Assembly: GCF_900167555.1 (NCBI RefSeq)
Contig: NZ_FUYF01000002.1
Location: 1 to 64,000, forward strand
Length of the DNA stretch: 64,000 nucleotides
Source: Gemmiger formicilis
GTDB lineage: Bacteria > Bacillota > Clostridia > Oscillospirales > Ruminococcaceae
Direction of reading: 5' to 3'
The notes under the pieces were generated by a model. The model searched no databases. It was not told the DNA's origin and saw nothing but the letters and a program-made list of their open reading frames with translations. How positions within the stretch are numbered: the first letter of the stretch is position 1; every line of letters starts with the position of its first letter. Position numbers and translations under genes: made by a program. This document shows, in pieces, positions 15,508 through 23,851 of the stretch.

Positions 15508-15861
15508 ATGGCTCGTATTAAAGGCGCTACCATGACGCACAAGCGTCGTGCTAAGACTCTCAAGCTCGCAAAGGGTTACTACGGTGCTAAGTCCAAGCAC
15601 TTCCGCATGGCCAAGCAGGCCGTTATGAAGAGCGGCAACTACGCTTTCGTCGGCCGTAAGCAGAAGAAGCGCCAGTTCCGCAACCTGTGGATCACCCGCA
15701 TCAACAACGCTGTTCGTGCTCAGGGTATGAACTACTCCACCTTCATGAACGGCCTGAAGAAGGCCGGCGTCGAGCTGAACCGCAAGATGCTGTCTGAGAT
15801 GGCCATCCACGATCCCGCCAGCTTCAACGCTCTGGTCGAGACCGCCAAGAAGGCTCTGTAA
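15508..15861 (+). CDS. rplT: 50S ribosomal protein L20
   Basis: 117 residues; binds 23S rRNA early in large-subunit assembly and in Firmicutes represses its own operon. Recognisable [45 protein letters not shown] and [19 protein letters not shown] follows AAAGGAGATATAAAAC. Last gene of the operon. Confidence 0.98.
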   Translation: MARIKGATMTHKRRAKTLKLAKGYYGAKSKHFRMAKQAVMKSGNYAFVGRKQKKRQFRNLWITRINNAVRAQGMNYSTFMNGLKKAGVELNRKMLSEMAIHDPASFNALVETAKKAL

Positions 15862-15875
15862 TAGCTTGCATAAAA

Positions 15876-15903
15876 GACTCGCGCACACGCGCGAGTCCTT
15901 TTG
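15876..15903 (+). terminator. Terminator of the infC operon
   Basis: GACTCGCGC (15876-15884) pairs with GCGCGAGTC (15889-15897), 4-base loop, then CTTTTGTG. Confidence 0.85.
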
Positions 15904-15944
15904 TGTTTAAAGGGGAAAATGGCAAAAAAGCGGGCAACCAAGGA

Positions 15945-16078
15945 AAGCTCTCCCCTCATCCGGCCTGCGGGCCACCTTCTCCCCCAAGGGGAGAAGGCTT
16001 GAGGCTGTGGAGCCTTCCCCTTCGGGGGAAGGTGTCGGCGGCCCCGACCGCCGACGGATGAGGGACGGCCTTCCGGCA
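15945..16078. repeat. Family C inverted repeat element
   Basis: Inverted orientation relative to the 7800 copy: CCCCTCATCCGGCCTGCGGG, CTTCTCCCCCAAGGGGAGAAG, then GCCTTCCCCTTCGGGGGAAGG and CCGACGGATGAGGG. Short central segment. It lies between rplT and the methyltransferase gene. Confidence 0.75.
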
Positions 16079-16137
16079 GACTGCCGTTTCCCTTTATTCA
16101 TACAAATCAGTTGATTTTATCCAAAAGGGGCGCTACA

Positions 16138-16905
16138 ATGGAAACGATCACAAGCCGCGAAAACGCTAAGATCAAATACGCCTGCGCGGTGCGCGACTCA
16201 GAAAAGCAGCGCGCCGCCGACGGGCTTTTCTTTGCCGAGGGGCCGAAGCTCTGCCTGGAGCTGGCCAAAAGCTGCACGCCGCGTGCGATGTACGCCACGG
16301 CGGCGGCGCTGGCCAAAACGCCCGAGCTGGCCCAATTCGACCCCGCCGAGATCGCGCCCCATGTGGCCGAAAAATTAAGCGGCACCAAATCCAATCAGGG
16401 CGTGTTTGCCCTGTTTGAAACGCCCGTGCCGCCCGCGGACACGCTGGACACGGCCCGCCGCATTTTGATGCTGGAGGGCGTGCAGGACCCCGGCAACGTG
16501 GGTACGCTGCTGCGCAGCGCTGCCGCGTTCGGCTTTGATGCCGTCGTGCTGGGGCCGGGCTGCGCGTCGCCGCTGTCGCCCAAGACGCTGCGGTCCTCGA
16601 TGGGCGCGGCGGGGCGGCTGCCGACGCTGCACAGCGACGATCTGCCCGCCGCGCTGGCCGCCCTGCGTGCCCGCGGCGTGACGACGCTGGCGACGGCACT
16701 CTACCGTTCGCGTCCGCTGGACGAGGCCGGGAACGATTTCCCGGGCGGGCTGTGCGTTGTCATCGGCAGCGAGGGGCAGGGCCTGACGGACAGGACCGTC
16801 GAGGCCTGCGACATGGCCGTCCGCATCCCGATGACTGACCGCGTCGAGAGTTTGAACGCGGCAGTGGCGGGCAGCGTGCTGCTGTGGCATTTCAGGGGTG
16901 TGTAA
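16138..16905 (+). CDS. TrmH/SpoU family RNA 2'-O-methyltransferase
   Basis: 255 residues; methylates ribose 2'-OH of a nucleotide in tRNA or 23S rRNA using SAM, with a trefoil-knot fold. N-terminal L30e-like substrate-binding part (residues 1-95, including FFAEGPKLCLELAKS) and C-terminal SPOUT motifs: GVQDPGNVGTLLRSAAAFG (motif 1), VIGSEGQGL (motif 2) and IPMTDRVESLNAAVAGSVLL (motif 3). ATG 16138 follows AAAGGGGCGCTACA. Exact target nucleotide unknown. In many Firmicutes such a gene lies next to rplT or pheS. Confidence 0.93.
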   Translation: METITSRENAKIKYACAVRDSEKQRAADGLFFAEGPKLCLELAKSCTPRAMYATAAALAKTPELAQFDPAEIAPHVAEKLSGTKSNQGVFALFETPVPPADTLDTARRILMLEGVQDPGNVGTLLRSAAAFGFDAVVLGPGCASPLSPKTLRSSMGAAGRLPTLHSDDLPAALAALRARGVTTLATALYRSRPLDEAGNDFPGGLCVVIGSEGQGLTDRTVEACDMAVRIPMTDRVESLNAAVAGSVLLWHFRGV

Positions 16906-16907
16906 CG

Positions 16908-17053
16908 CATTCCCGGCCCCCTTTGGGAGGGGGCTGCCGCGGAGCGGGTGAGGGGAGAGAACCTTGCCATTGCCGGAAAATTTCGGGTTGAGATGAAGTT
17001 CTCTCCCTCAGTCGCCTGCGGGCGACAGCTCCCTCGCAGAGGGAGCCAAGGAG
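16908..17053. repeat. Family D inverted repeat element
   Basis: CCCCCTTTGGGAGGGGGCTG, GTGAGGGGAGAGAACCTTGCC, then AAGTTCTCTCCCTCAGTCGC and CTCCCTCGCAGAGGGAGCC. The right end runs into CAAGGAG, which serves as the dprA Shine-Dalgarno. Relatives: 32945-33095 and 56540-56690. Confidence 0.75.
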
Positions 17054-17059
17054 TTGCCC

Positions 17060-18160
17060 ATGGACAAAACACTTGCCTGGCTCTGGCTGGCGGATGCGGT
17101 CGGGTCGGCGTGCCAGTACGCACAGGAGCTGCTGGAACTCTACCCCGACCCGGTCGAGCTGTACGACCTCCTGCGCACGGGCAGCGAAGCCCCGCCCGCC
17201 TGCCTGACGCCCCACGCGCTGGCACAGCTGCGGGACACGACGCCCTTTGATTATGAGGAACGGCTCGACCACTGCCTGCTGTCAGGCATCGACGTGCTGA
17301 CGCCCGACGAGGGCGTATACCCGGACCGTTTGCGGGACCTGCCCGACCTGCCGCTTGCGCTCTACGTGACCGGCGACATCGCCTGCCTGAACGGGCGGCG
17401 GTACGCGGGCATGGTGGGCACGCGGCGGCCCAGCACCTACGGGCGGCAGGCCGCGTTTGACCTGTCACTGTCGATGGCGCGGGCGGGCGTTGTGCTCGTC
17501 AGCGGCCTGGCCGACGGACTGGACAGCGAGGCACACCGCGCCGCCGTGCAGGCTGATGTGCCGACGGTTGCCTTTCTGGGCACGGCCATCGACAAGACCT
17601 ACCCGGCGTCCAATGCGAAGCTGCGCACCGCCATTGAGAAGGGCGGCGGCGCGGTCTGCAGCGAGTATCCGCCCGGCTACAGCGGGCGCACGACGGGCAC
17701 TTTTCTGGCCCGCAACCGGCTCATTGCCGCGCAGAGCGAGGCGCTCTGCGTCGCCGAGGCCCGCACCCGCAGCGGCACGCTGAACACCGTCGGCCACGCC
17801 GAGCGGCTGGGCCGCCCCGTGCTGGCCGTGCCGGGCAGCATCTACAGCGCTTTGAGCGAGGGCACAAACGAGCTGCTGCGCACCCACCGCGCCGAGCCGC
17901 TCTGCAAAGCCGCGGACGCGCTGGATATACTGGGTATTGGCGCGGAGACCGCCGCCCCGGCGCAGCAGCGGTTTGACCCGGCCACGGTCGGCGCCGATGC
18001 GCAGGCCGTCTACGCCGTGTTAAAGCCCACGCCCCAAAGCATCGACGCCCTGTGCGCCGCCGCAAGCCTGCCCGCCGGACGGGTGCTGGCGGCGTGTACC
18101 GAGCTGGAGCTGATGGGCGGAGCCCAGGCGCAGCCCGGAAGGCGGTACATTGCCAAATAA
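17060..18160 (+). CDS. dprA: DNA-processing protein DprA
   Basis: Loads RecA on incoming single-stranded DNA during natural transformation (366 residues). N-terminal SAM-like region, central Rossmann core with YAGMVGTRRPSTYGRQ, LVSGLADGLDSEAHRAA, AFLGTAIDKTYPASN, SEYPPGY, FLARNRLIAAQSEALCVAEA and RSGTLNTVGHAERLGRPVLAVPG, then a C-terminal winged helix (about 300-366). ATG 17060 follows CAAGGAG at a 6-base distance; the TTG at 17054 abuts the site. First of the dprA-topA-trmFO series common in Firmicutes. Confidence 0.95.
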   Translation: MDKTLAWLWLADAVGSACQYAQELLELYPDPVELYDLLRTGSEAPPACLTPHALAQLRDTTPFDYEERLDHCLLSGIDVLTPDEGVYPDRLRDLPDLPLALYVTGDIACLNGRRYAGMVGTRRPSTYGRQAAFDLSLSMARAGVVLVSGLADGLDSEAHRAAVQADVPTVAFLGTAIDKTYPASNAKLRTAIEKGGGAVCSEYPPGYSGRTTGTFLARNRLIAAQSEALCVAEARTRSGTLNTVGHAERLGRPVLAVPGSIYSALSEGTNELLRTHRAEPLCKAADALDILGIGAETAAPAQQRFDPATVGADAQAVYAVLKPTPQSIDALCAAASLPAGRVLAACTELELMGGAQAQPGRRYIAK

Positions 18161-18350
18161 TAAAGAATAAATAATAAATAATAAATAAGGTGGAGTTTGC
18201 GCCCGGGGGCGCAAACAAAACGGGGCGTCGGGGACGCCGCCCCCTACAACCGTTTAAAACGGGATCGTCGATTATTAAAAACGTGCCGCCGTGGGCGGCA
18301 CACCAAATTTATTATTTATTATTTATTATCTATTATTTAAAAAACTAACA
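18161..18350. repeat. MITE-like element with A/T-rich terminal inverted repeats, copy 1
   Basis: Left end AATAATAAAGAATAAATAAT (about 18158-18187), right end TTATTATTTATTATTTATTA (about 18308-18341), i.e. inverted ends of about 30 bp around a core holding GCGCCCGGGGGCGC, the CGGGGCGTCGGGGACGCCGC module and GTGCCGCCGTGGGCGGCAC. A second copy with the same ends and another core lies at 60454-60668. Confidence 0.7.
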
Positions 18351-18364
18351 CATTGAGGTAACTT

Positions 18365-20449
18365 ATGCCAAAATTAGTCATCGTGGAATCCCCTGCCAAG
18401 GCCAAGACCATTGGCAAGTATCTGGGCCGCGGCTACAAGGTCACGGCCAGTATGGGCCATGTGCGCGACCTGCCCGCCAGCACGCTGGGCATTGATGTCG
18501 AAAATGGCTATACACCGAAATATATCACCATCAAGGGCAAGCAGAAGCTCGTCAAGGAGCTGAAGGCCGAGGCCAAAAAGTGCGACGGCGTCCTGCTGGC
18601 AACCGACCCGGACCGCGAGGGCGAGGCCATCAGCTGGCATCTGGCGAACATTCTGGGGCTGGACCCCAGCGCACCCAACCGCGTGACCTTTGACGAGATC
18701 ACGAAGAAGGGCGTCAAGGAGGGCATGGCCCACCCGCGCGCCATCAATATCGATCTGTTCAACGCCCAGCAGGCCCGGCGCGAGCTGGACCGTCTGGTCG
18801 GCTACAAATTGAGCCCGTTCCTGTGGAAAAAGGTCCGCCGCGGCCTGTCCGCGGGCCGCGTGCAGAGCGTGGCCGTGCGGCTGATCCGGGACCGTGAGCT
18901 GGAAATTGAAAACTTCAAGCCCGACGAATACTGGAACATCGACGCGCTGCTGAACCCGCAGGGCGAGAAGGGCGAGTTCACGGCCCGCCTGGCCGCCACC
19001 GCCGACGGCAAAAAGCTGACCGTCACCAATAAGCAGCAGGCCGACGGCATCCTGGCCGCGCTGGACGGCAGGGACTATACCATCACGAAGATCGAAAAGG
19101 GCAAGCGCCGCCGCCAGCCCTCGCCGCCCTTCATCACGTCCACCTTGCAGCAGGACGCGAGCCGCGCGTTCGGCTTCTCGGCCACCCGCACGATGCGCGC
19201 CGCCCAGACGCTGTATGAAGGCATGGACATTGCGGGCCACGGCACGGTGGGTCTTATCACCTATATGCGTACCGACTCGCTGCGCATTGCCGCCGAGGCT
19301 CAGGCCGCGGCCAAGACCTTTATTGCGGAGCGCTGGGGCGACAACTACGTCTGCAAGACCGCCCGCAAGTGGAAAAGCCGCTCCGCCACCGCCGCGCAGG
19401 ACGCCCACGAGGCCATCCGCCCGTCTATGCCCGAGCTGACCCCCGACGAGGTCGAGCAGAGCATCAGCGGCGACACCGCAAAGCTCTACCGCCTGATCTG
19501 GAGCCGCTTTATGGCCAGCCAGATGGCCGACTGCATTCAGGACACCGTCTCCGCGTCCATCACGGCAGGGGACTACCTGTTCCGTGCGTCGGGCTTCCGC
19601 GTCTCGTTCGACGGCTTCACCGCGCTGTACGAGGAATCCACCGACGACGCCAAAAAGAAGGAGACCGCCCTGCCCCCGCTGGAGGAAGGCCAGACCCTCA
19701 AACTCAAAAAGCTGACGGCGGACCAGAAGTTCACCCAGCCGCCGCCGCTTTACACCGAGGCCACGCTGATCCACGCGCTGGAGGAAAACGGCATCGGACG
19801 CCCGTCCACCTATGCGCCCATCATCACGACCATCGTGGACCGCGGCTATGTGGAGAAGGACCAGAAGAAGCTGAAAACCACCCCGCTCGGCCAGGCCGTC
19901 AACACGGTCATGATGGAGCAGTTCCCCGACATCGTCAACGTGAAATTCAGCGCTGACATGGAGAAAAAGCTCGATGTTGTCGAAGCCGGCCAGGCGGACT
20001 GGGTCAAGACCATCGACGACTTTTACCAGGGCTTTGAAAAGAGCCTGGAGCAGGCCGAGAAGAATATGGAGGGCAAGCGCATCAAGGTCGAGGACATCCC
20101 CACGGATGAGATCTGCGAAAAATGCGGGCGGCCCATGGTCATCAAATCTGGCCGCTACGGCAAGTTTGTGGCGTGCTCGGGCTTCCCGGAGTGCCGCAAC
20201 GCCCACCCGCTGGTCAAGGACACGGGCGGCCTCTGCCCGCTGGACGGCGGCCACATGCTGGTGCGCAAGAGCGCCAAGGGCCGCGTCTACTACGGCTGCA
20301 GCAACTACCCCAAGTGCAACTATATGACCTGGGACGAGCCGGTGCCCGAAAAGTGCCCCCAGTGCGGCAGCACCCTCTTTAAAAAGAAGGGCCAGCTGTA
20401 CTGCGCCAAAGAGGGGTGCGGGTTTGTGAAGGCGATTGAGAAGAAATGA
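18365..20449 (+). CDS. topA: DNA topoisomerase I
   Basis: Type IA enzyme relaxing negative supercoils. 694 residues. Toprim domain at the N-terminus (VIVESPAKAKTIGKYLG, ATDPDREGEAISWHLA), catalytic Tyr300 in GLITYMRTDS, and three C-terminal zinc-finger units: CEKCGRP...CSGFPEC, CPLDGGHM...CSNYPKC and CPQCGSTLF...CAKEGC. The start at 18365 follows ATTGAGGTAACTT. The adjacent dprA and trmFO support the assignment. Confidence 0.98.
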   Translation: MPKLVIVESPAKAKTIGKYLGRGYKVTASMGHVRDLPASTLGIDVENGYTPKYITIKGKQKLVKELKAEAKKCDGVLLATDPDREGEAISWHLANILGLDPSAPNRVTFDEITKKGVKEGMAHPRAINIDLFNAQQARRELDRLVGYKLSPFLWKKVRRGLSAGRVQSVAVRLIRDRELEIENFKPDEYWNIDALLNPQGEKGEFTARLAATADGKKLTVTNKQQADGILAALDGRDYTITKIEKGKRRRQPSPPFITSTLQQDASRAFGFSATRTMRAAQTLYEGMDIAGHGTVGLITYMRTDSLRIAAEAQAAAKTFIAERWGDNYVCKTARKWKSRSATAAQDAHEAIRPSMPELTPDEVEQSISGDTAKLYRLIWSRFMASQMADCIQDTVSASITAGDYLFRASGFRVSFDGFTALYEESTDDAKKKETALPPLEEGQTLKLKKLTADQKFTQPPPLYTEATLIHALEENGIGRPSTYAPIITTIVDRGYVEKDQKKLKTTPLGQAVNTVMMEQFPDIVNVKFSADMEKKLDVVEAGQADWVKTIDDFYQGFEKSLEQAEKNMEGKRIKVEDIPTDEICEKCGRPMVIKSGRYGKFVACSGFPECRNAHPLVKDTGGLCPLDGGHMLVRKSAKGRVYYGCSNYPKCNYMTWDEPVPEKCPQCGSTLFKKKGQLYCAKEGCGFVKAIEKK

Positions 20450-20462
20450 CCGCTTTCGGCAC

Positions 20463-20550
20463 CTCTGTAGGGGTCGATGCTTGCATCGACCCGCGGACAG
20501 GCTGCCGACTTGCGGGCGGATGCGCGTATCCGCCCCTACAACCTGCGGAA
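20463..20550. repeat. Two GTAGGGG palindromic units, inverted pair
   Basis: GTAGGGGTCGATGCTTGCATCGACC and GCGGATGCGCGTATCCGCCCCTAC flank a short spacer between topA and trmFO. Same plan as the family A pairs but with different palindrome cores. Confidence 0.7.
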
Positions 20551-20573
20551 AACAGAGACGTTACGGAGAAACT

Positions 20574-21887
20574 ATGCAAGTGAAAATCATCGGTGCCGGT
20601 CTGGCCGGCTGCGAGGCGGCGCTTTGGCTGGCGGACCGCGGCGTGCAGGTCGAGCTGTACGAGCAGAAGCCTGCAAAATATTCCCCGGCCCATAAAAGCG
20701 CGGGCTTCGCGGAGCTGATCTGCTCCAACTCGCTCAAGGCCGAGCGCCCCGACTCCGCGTCGGGCCTTTTGAAAATTGAGATGAAGATGATGGGCAGCCA
20801 TCTGTTGGACGCCGCCGAGACCGCCCGCGTGGCGGCGGGCGGTGCGCTGGCCGTGGACCGCGATGTGTTTTCCACCGCCGTGACCGAAATGGTGGAAAAC
20901 CACCCCAACATTACGGTCCGGCGCGAGGAGGTCACGGCGCTGGACGAGAGCGCACCCGTGCTCGTCGCCAGCGGCCCGCTGACCGAGGGCGCACTGGCAC
21001 AGGCCGTCGCCGCGCTGACCGGCGACCATCGGCTGAGCTTTTATGACGCTGTCGCGCCCATCGTGACCGCCGAGAGCCTTGACTATGACAAGGTTTTTGC
21101 CGCGTCCCGCTATGGCCGCGGCGAGGCGGACTACCTGAACTGCCCGTTCAATAAAGAGGAATACGAGGCGTTCCACGCGGCGCTCATTGCCGCCGAGCGC
21201 GCGCCGCTCCACGACTTTGACGGCGACCTGACCGTCTACGAGGGCTGTATGCCGATTGAGGTCATGGCCGCCCGCGGCGCGGATACGATCCGGTTCGGCC
21301 CCCTGCGCCCCGTCGGTCTGCGCGACCCGCGCACCGGCCACCGCCCCTGGGCCGCTGTCCAGCTGCGTGCCGAGAACACGGCCCGCACGCTCTATAACCT
21401 CGTCGGCTTCCAGACCAACCTGAAATGGGGCGAACAGAAACGGGTGTTCAGCATGATCCCCGGCTTGGAGCACGCCGAATTTGTGCGTTACGGCGTCATG
21501 CACCGCAACACCTTTTTGGAGAGCCCGAAAGTTTTGACGAAACAGCAGTTCTTGAAAGAACATCCCAACGTGTTTTTCGCAGGGCAGATCACCGGCTTTG
21601 AGGGCTATATGGAGAGCGCGGCGTCCGGCTTGCTGGCGGCGCACCAGATGCTTGCACGGCTCAAGGGCCGTGAGTTGCCGCCGCCCCCGGCGGCAACGAT
21701 GTGCGGCGCACTGCTGGACTACATCACGACGCCGAACAAGGACTTCCAGCCGATGGGTGCGAACATGGGCATCCTGCCCCGCACCGAGGAGATCAACATC
21801 ATCCGCGACAAGCGGGAGCGCTACATGGCGCTTTCGCAGGCCGCGCAGGACGCCATGCAGGCGTGGGTAAAGGAGTACGAAGCATGA
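20574..21887 (+). CDS. trmFO: Methylenetetrahydrofolate--tRNA-(uracil-5-)-methyltransferase TrmFO
   Basis: FAD- and folate-dependent enzyme forming m5U54 in the tRNA T-loop (437 residues). N-terminal FAD-binding IIGAGLAGCEAALWLADRG; family-specific AELICSNSLKAE, YLNCPFNKEEYEAF, FEGCMPIEVMA-like EGCMPIEVMA, FGPLRPVGLRDP, FQTNLKWGEQKRVFSMIPGLE, FFAGQITGFEGYMESAASGL. ATG 20574 follows ACGGAGAAACT. Its stop overlaps the plsX start (ATGA). Confidence 0.97.
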   Translation: MQVKIIGAGLAGCEAALWLADRGVQVELYEQKPAKYSPAHKSAGFAELICSNSLKAERPDSASGLLKIEMKMMGSHLLDAAETARVAAGGALAVDRDVFSTAVTEMVENHPNITVRREEVTALDESAPVLVASGPLTEGALAQAVAALTGDHRLSFYDAVAPIVTAESLDYDKVFAASRYGRGEADYLNCPFNKEEYEAFHAALIAAERAPLHDFDGDLTVYEGCMPIEVMAARGADTIRFGPLRPVGLRDPRTGHRPWAAVQLRAENTARTLYNLVGFQTNLKWGEQKRVFSMIPGLEHAEFVRYGVMHRNTFLESPKVLTKQQFLKEHPNVFFAGQITGFEGYMESAASGLLAAHQMLARLKGRELPPPPAATMCGALLDYITTPNKDFQPMGANMGILPRTEEINIIRDKRERYMALSQAAQDAMQAWVKEYEA

Positions 21888-22909
21888 AAATTTTAGTGGA
21901 TGCCATGGGCGGCGACAACGCCCCGCTGTGCGTTTTGCAGGGCGTGAGCCAGGCCGCGGCGGAGTTCGGTGACGGCATGGAGCTGGTGCTGCTGGGTGAG
22001 GAAAAAGCCATCCGCGACTGCGCAAAAGAGAATAAAATCGACCTTGCACCGTTTGAGATCCTCAACTGCACCGAGACCATCGACATGCACGATGACCCGG
22101 TCAAGGCTGTGCGCCACAAAAAGGATTCCAGCCTTGTGAAGGGTCTGACCATGCTGAAGAACGGCGAGGCCGATGCCTTTGTCAGTGCCGGCTCCACCGG
22201 TGCGCTGCACGTCGGCACCAGTCTCATCGTGCGCACGGTCAAGGGTGTCAAGCGCCCGGCGCTGGCCACCCCGATGCCTGGTGCCAAGCAGAATTTCCTG
22301 CTGCTGGACTGCGGTGCGAACGTCGAGTGCCGCCCCGAAATGCTGAACGCCTTCGGCACGATGGGCAGCGTCTACGCCGAGAAGGTCATGGGCCGCGAAA
22401 CGCCGAAGGTCGCGCTTGTCAACAACGGCGCGGAGGACACGAAGGGCACGCCGACCTACCGCGAGGCCCACAAGCTGCTGAAGGCAAACCCCTGCATCCA
22501 CTTTGCGGGCAACATCGAGCCGCGCTACATCATGGACGGTGACGTGGACGTCGTCGTCTGCGACGGCTTTGTCGGCAACGTCGTGCTGAAATTGACCGAG
22601 GGCGTCGCCAAAACGCTGCTGGGGATGCTGAAAAAAATCTTCTTGCAGAACCTGATCACCAAGCTCAGCTATCTGGGCATCAAGGGTGGTCTGGGCGAGC
22701 TGAAACGTATGATGGACTCCGAGGAGGTCGGCGGCGCACCGCTGCTGGGCGCCGCGAAGCCGGTCATCAAGGCGCACGGCTCCAGCCACGCCAAGGGCAT
22801 CAAGAATGCCATCCGTCAGGCCAAGCTCTGCGTCGCCAACGACCTGTGCGGCACGATGGAGAAGGCGCTGGCAGAGGTGGCCGCACAGAAGGAAGAAGCA
22901 GACGCTTAA
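21884..22909 (+). CDS. plsX: Phosphate acyltransferase PlsX
   Basis: Makes acyl-phosphate from acyl-ACP for phospholipid synthesis at the membrane surface (341 residues). Typical start MKILVDAMGGDNAP; FVSAGSTGALHVGT; DCGANVECRPEML; NNGAEDTKGTPTYREAH; DVVVCDGFVGNVVLKLTEG; GGAPLLGAAKPVIKAHG. ATGA overlap with trmFO sets the start. In many Firmicutes acpP sits between plsX and rnc; here that place holds a repeat element instead. Confidence 0.97.
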   Translation: MKILVDAMGGDNAPLCVLQGVSQAAAEFGDGMELVLLGEEKAIRDCAKENKIDLAPFEILNCTETIDMHDDPVKAVRHKKDSSLVKGLTMLKNGEADAFVSAGSTGALHVGTSLIVRTVKGVKRPALATPMPGAKQNFLLLDCGANVECRPEMLNAFGTMGSVYAEKVMGRETPKVALVNNGAEDTKGTPTYREAHKLLKANPCIHFAGNIEPRYIMDGDVDVVVCDGFVGNVVLKLTEGVAKTLLGMLKKIFLQNLITKLSYLGIKGGLGELKRMMDSEEVGGAPLLGAAKPVIKAHGSSHAKGIKNAIRQAKLCVANDLCGTMEKALAEVAAQKEEADA

Positions 22910-22921
22910 AAGGTAAGCTGC

Positions 22922-23024
22922 CCTGTAGGGGCCGGACATGTCCGGCCCGCGGCATAAAAAATACCGCCCGTAAAAGGGCAATCGAGATAAGGTTGAGGGC
23001 CGGGTATGCCCGGCCCCTACGGAC
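22922..23024. repeat. Family A inverted pair (about 100 bp)
   Basis: GTAGGGGCCGGACATGTCCGG then CGCGGCATAAAAAATACCGC, CCCGTAAAAGGG, and GGGCCGGGTATGCCCGGCCCC. This compound element (palindrome, short A-rich spacer, inverted palindrome) recurs at 23718, 29176 and 30278. Confidence 0.85.
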
Positions 23025-23045
23025 TAGCCGGAAAGGTGAAAGAAT

Positions 23046-23711
23046 ATGGCTCACAAACCGGAAGAACTGCAGGAGGTCCTGCACTATACATTCAAAAATC
23101 CCGCGCTGCTGCGCATTGCGCTGACCCATACCAGCTATGCCAACGAGAGCAAGGTCGCCACGACCCACAATGAGCGGCTGGAATTTCTGGGCGACAGCGT
23201 GCTGTCCGTCGTTGTAGCGGACTACCTGTTCCACCAGTCGGGCCGCCCCGAGGGCGAGCTGACCCGTATGCGCGCCAGCCTCGTCAGCGAGGATGCACTG
23301 TTCCAGTTCGCACAGGAAATTCAGCTGGGTGAGTATCTGCGCCTTGGCCACGGCGAGGACCTTGGCGGCGGACGCAGCCGCCCGAGCGTTGTCTCCGATG
23401 CGTTCGAGGCGGTCATTGCCGCGCTGTATCTGGACGGCGGCATGGAGGCCGCGCGCAATTTCATCCTGCCCTTCATCACCGAGGGCAAGACTGCCGAGGA
23501 CGACTACAAGACCCGACTGCAGGAGGTCGTCCAGCAGGACCCGTCCGCCGTGCTGAAATACGAGGTCACCGGCGAGACCGGCCCCGACCACAACAAGCAG
23601 TTTACGGTCTGCGTCTGGCGCAACGGCGAGCTGCTGGCCGAGGGCCGTGGCCGCAGCAAAAAAGCCGCCGAGCAGCACGCAGCAAAGGTGGCGCTGGAAA
23701 AGCTGCAATAA
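23046..23711 (+). CDS. rnc: Ribonuclease III
   Basis: Double-strand-specific RNase processing rRNA precursors and other RNAs (221 residues). Catalytic domain with HTSYANE and ERLEFLGDSVLSVVVADYLF (signature), VSDAFEAVIAALYLDGG; double-stranded RNA-binding domain about residues 155-221 (DYKTRLQEVVQQ, GRGRSKKAAEQHAAKVALEKL). ATG follows GGAAAGGTGAAAGAAT. Part of the plsX-rnc-smc-ftsY order. Confidence 0.97.
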   Translation: MAHKPEELQEVLHYTFKNPALLRIALTHTSYANESKVATTHNERLEFLGDSVLSVVVADYLFHQSGRPEGELTRMRASLVSEDALFQFAQEIQLGEYLRLGHGEDLGGGRSRPSVVSDAFEAVIAALYLDGGMEAARNFILPFITEGKTAEDDYKTRLQEVVQQDPSAVLKYEVTGETGPDHNKQFTVCVWRNGELLAEGRGRSKKAAEQHAAKVALEKLQ

Positions 23712-23717
23712 GTGACG

Positions 23718-23822
23718 CCCTGTAGGGGCCGGGCATGCCCGGCCCGCGGCATAAAAATCGCGACCCGTTTACGGGTACATAAGGCGAGGTTGAGGGCCGG
23801 GCATGCCCGGCCCCTACGACCA
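23718..23822. repeat. Family A inverted pair
   Basis: Same compound element as at 22922: two GGGCCGGGCATGCCCGGCCC palindromes around GCGGCATAAAAATCGCGACC and CCCGTTTACGGG. Confidence 0.85.
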
Positions 23823-23851
23823 TTTTAAGAATTTTGAAAGGTACCCATGGA

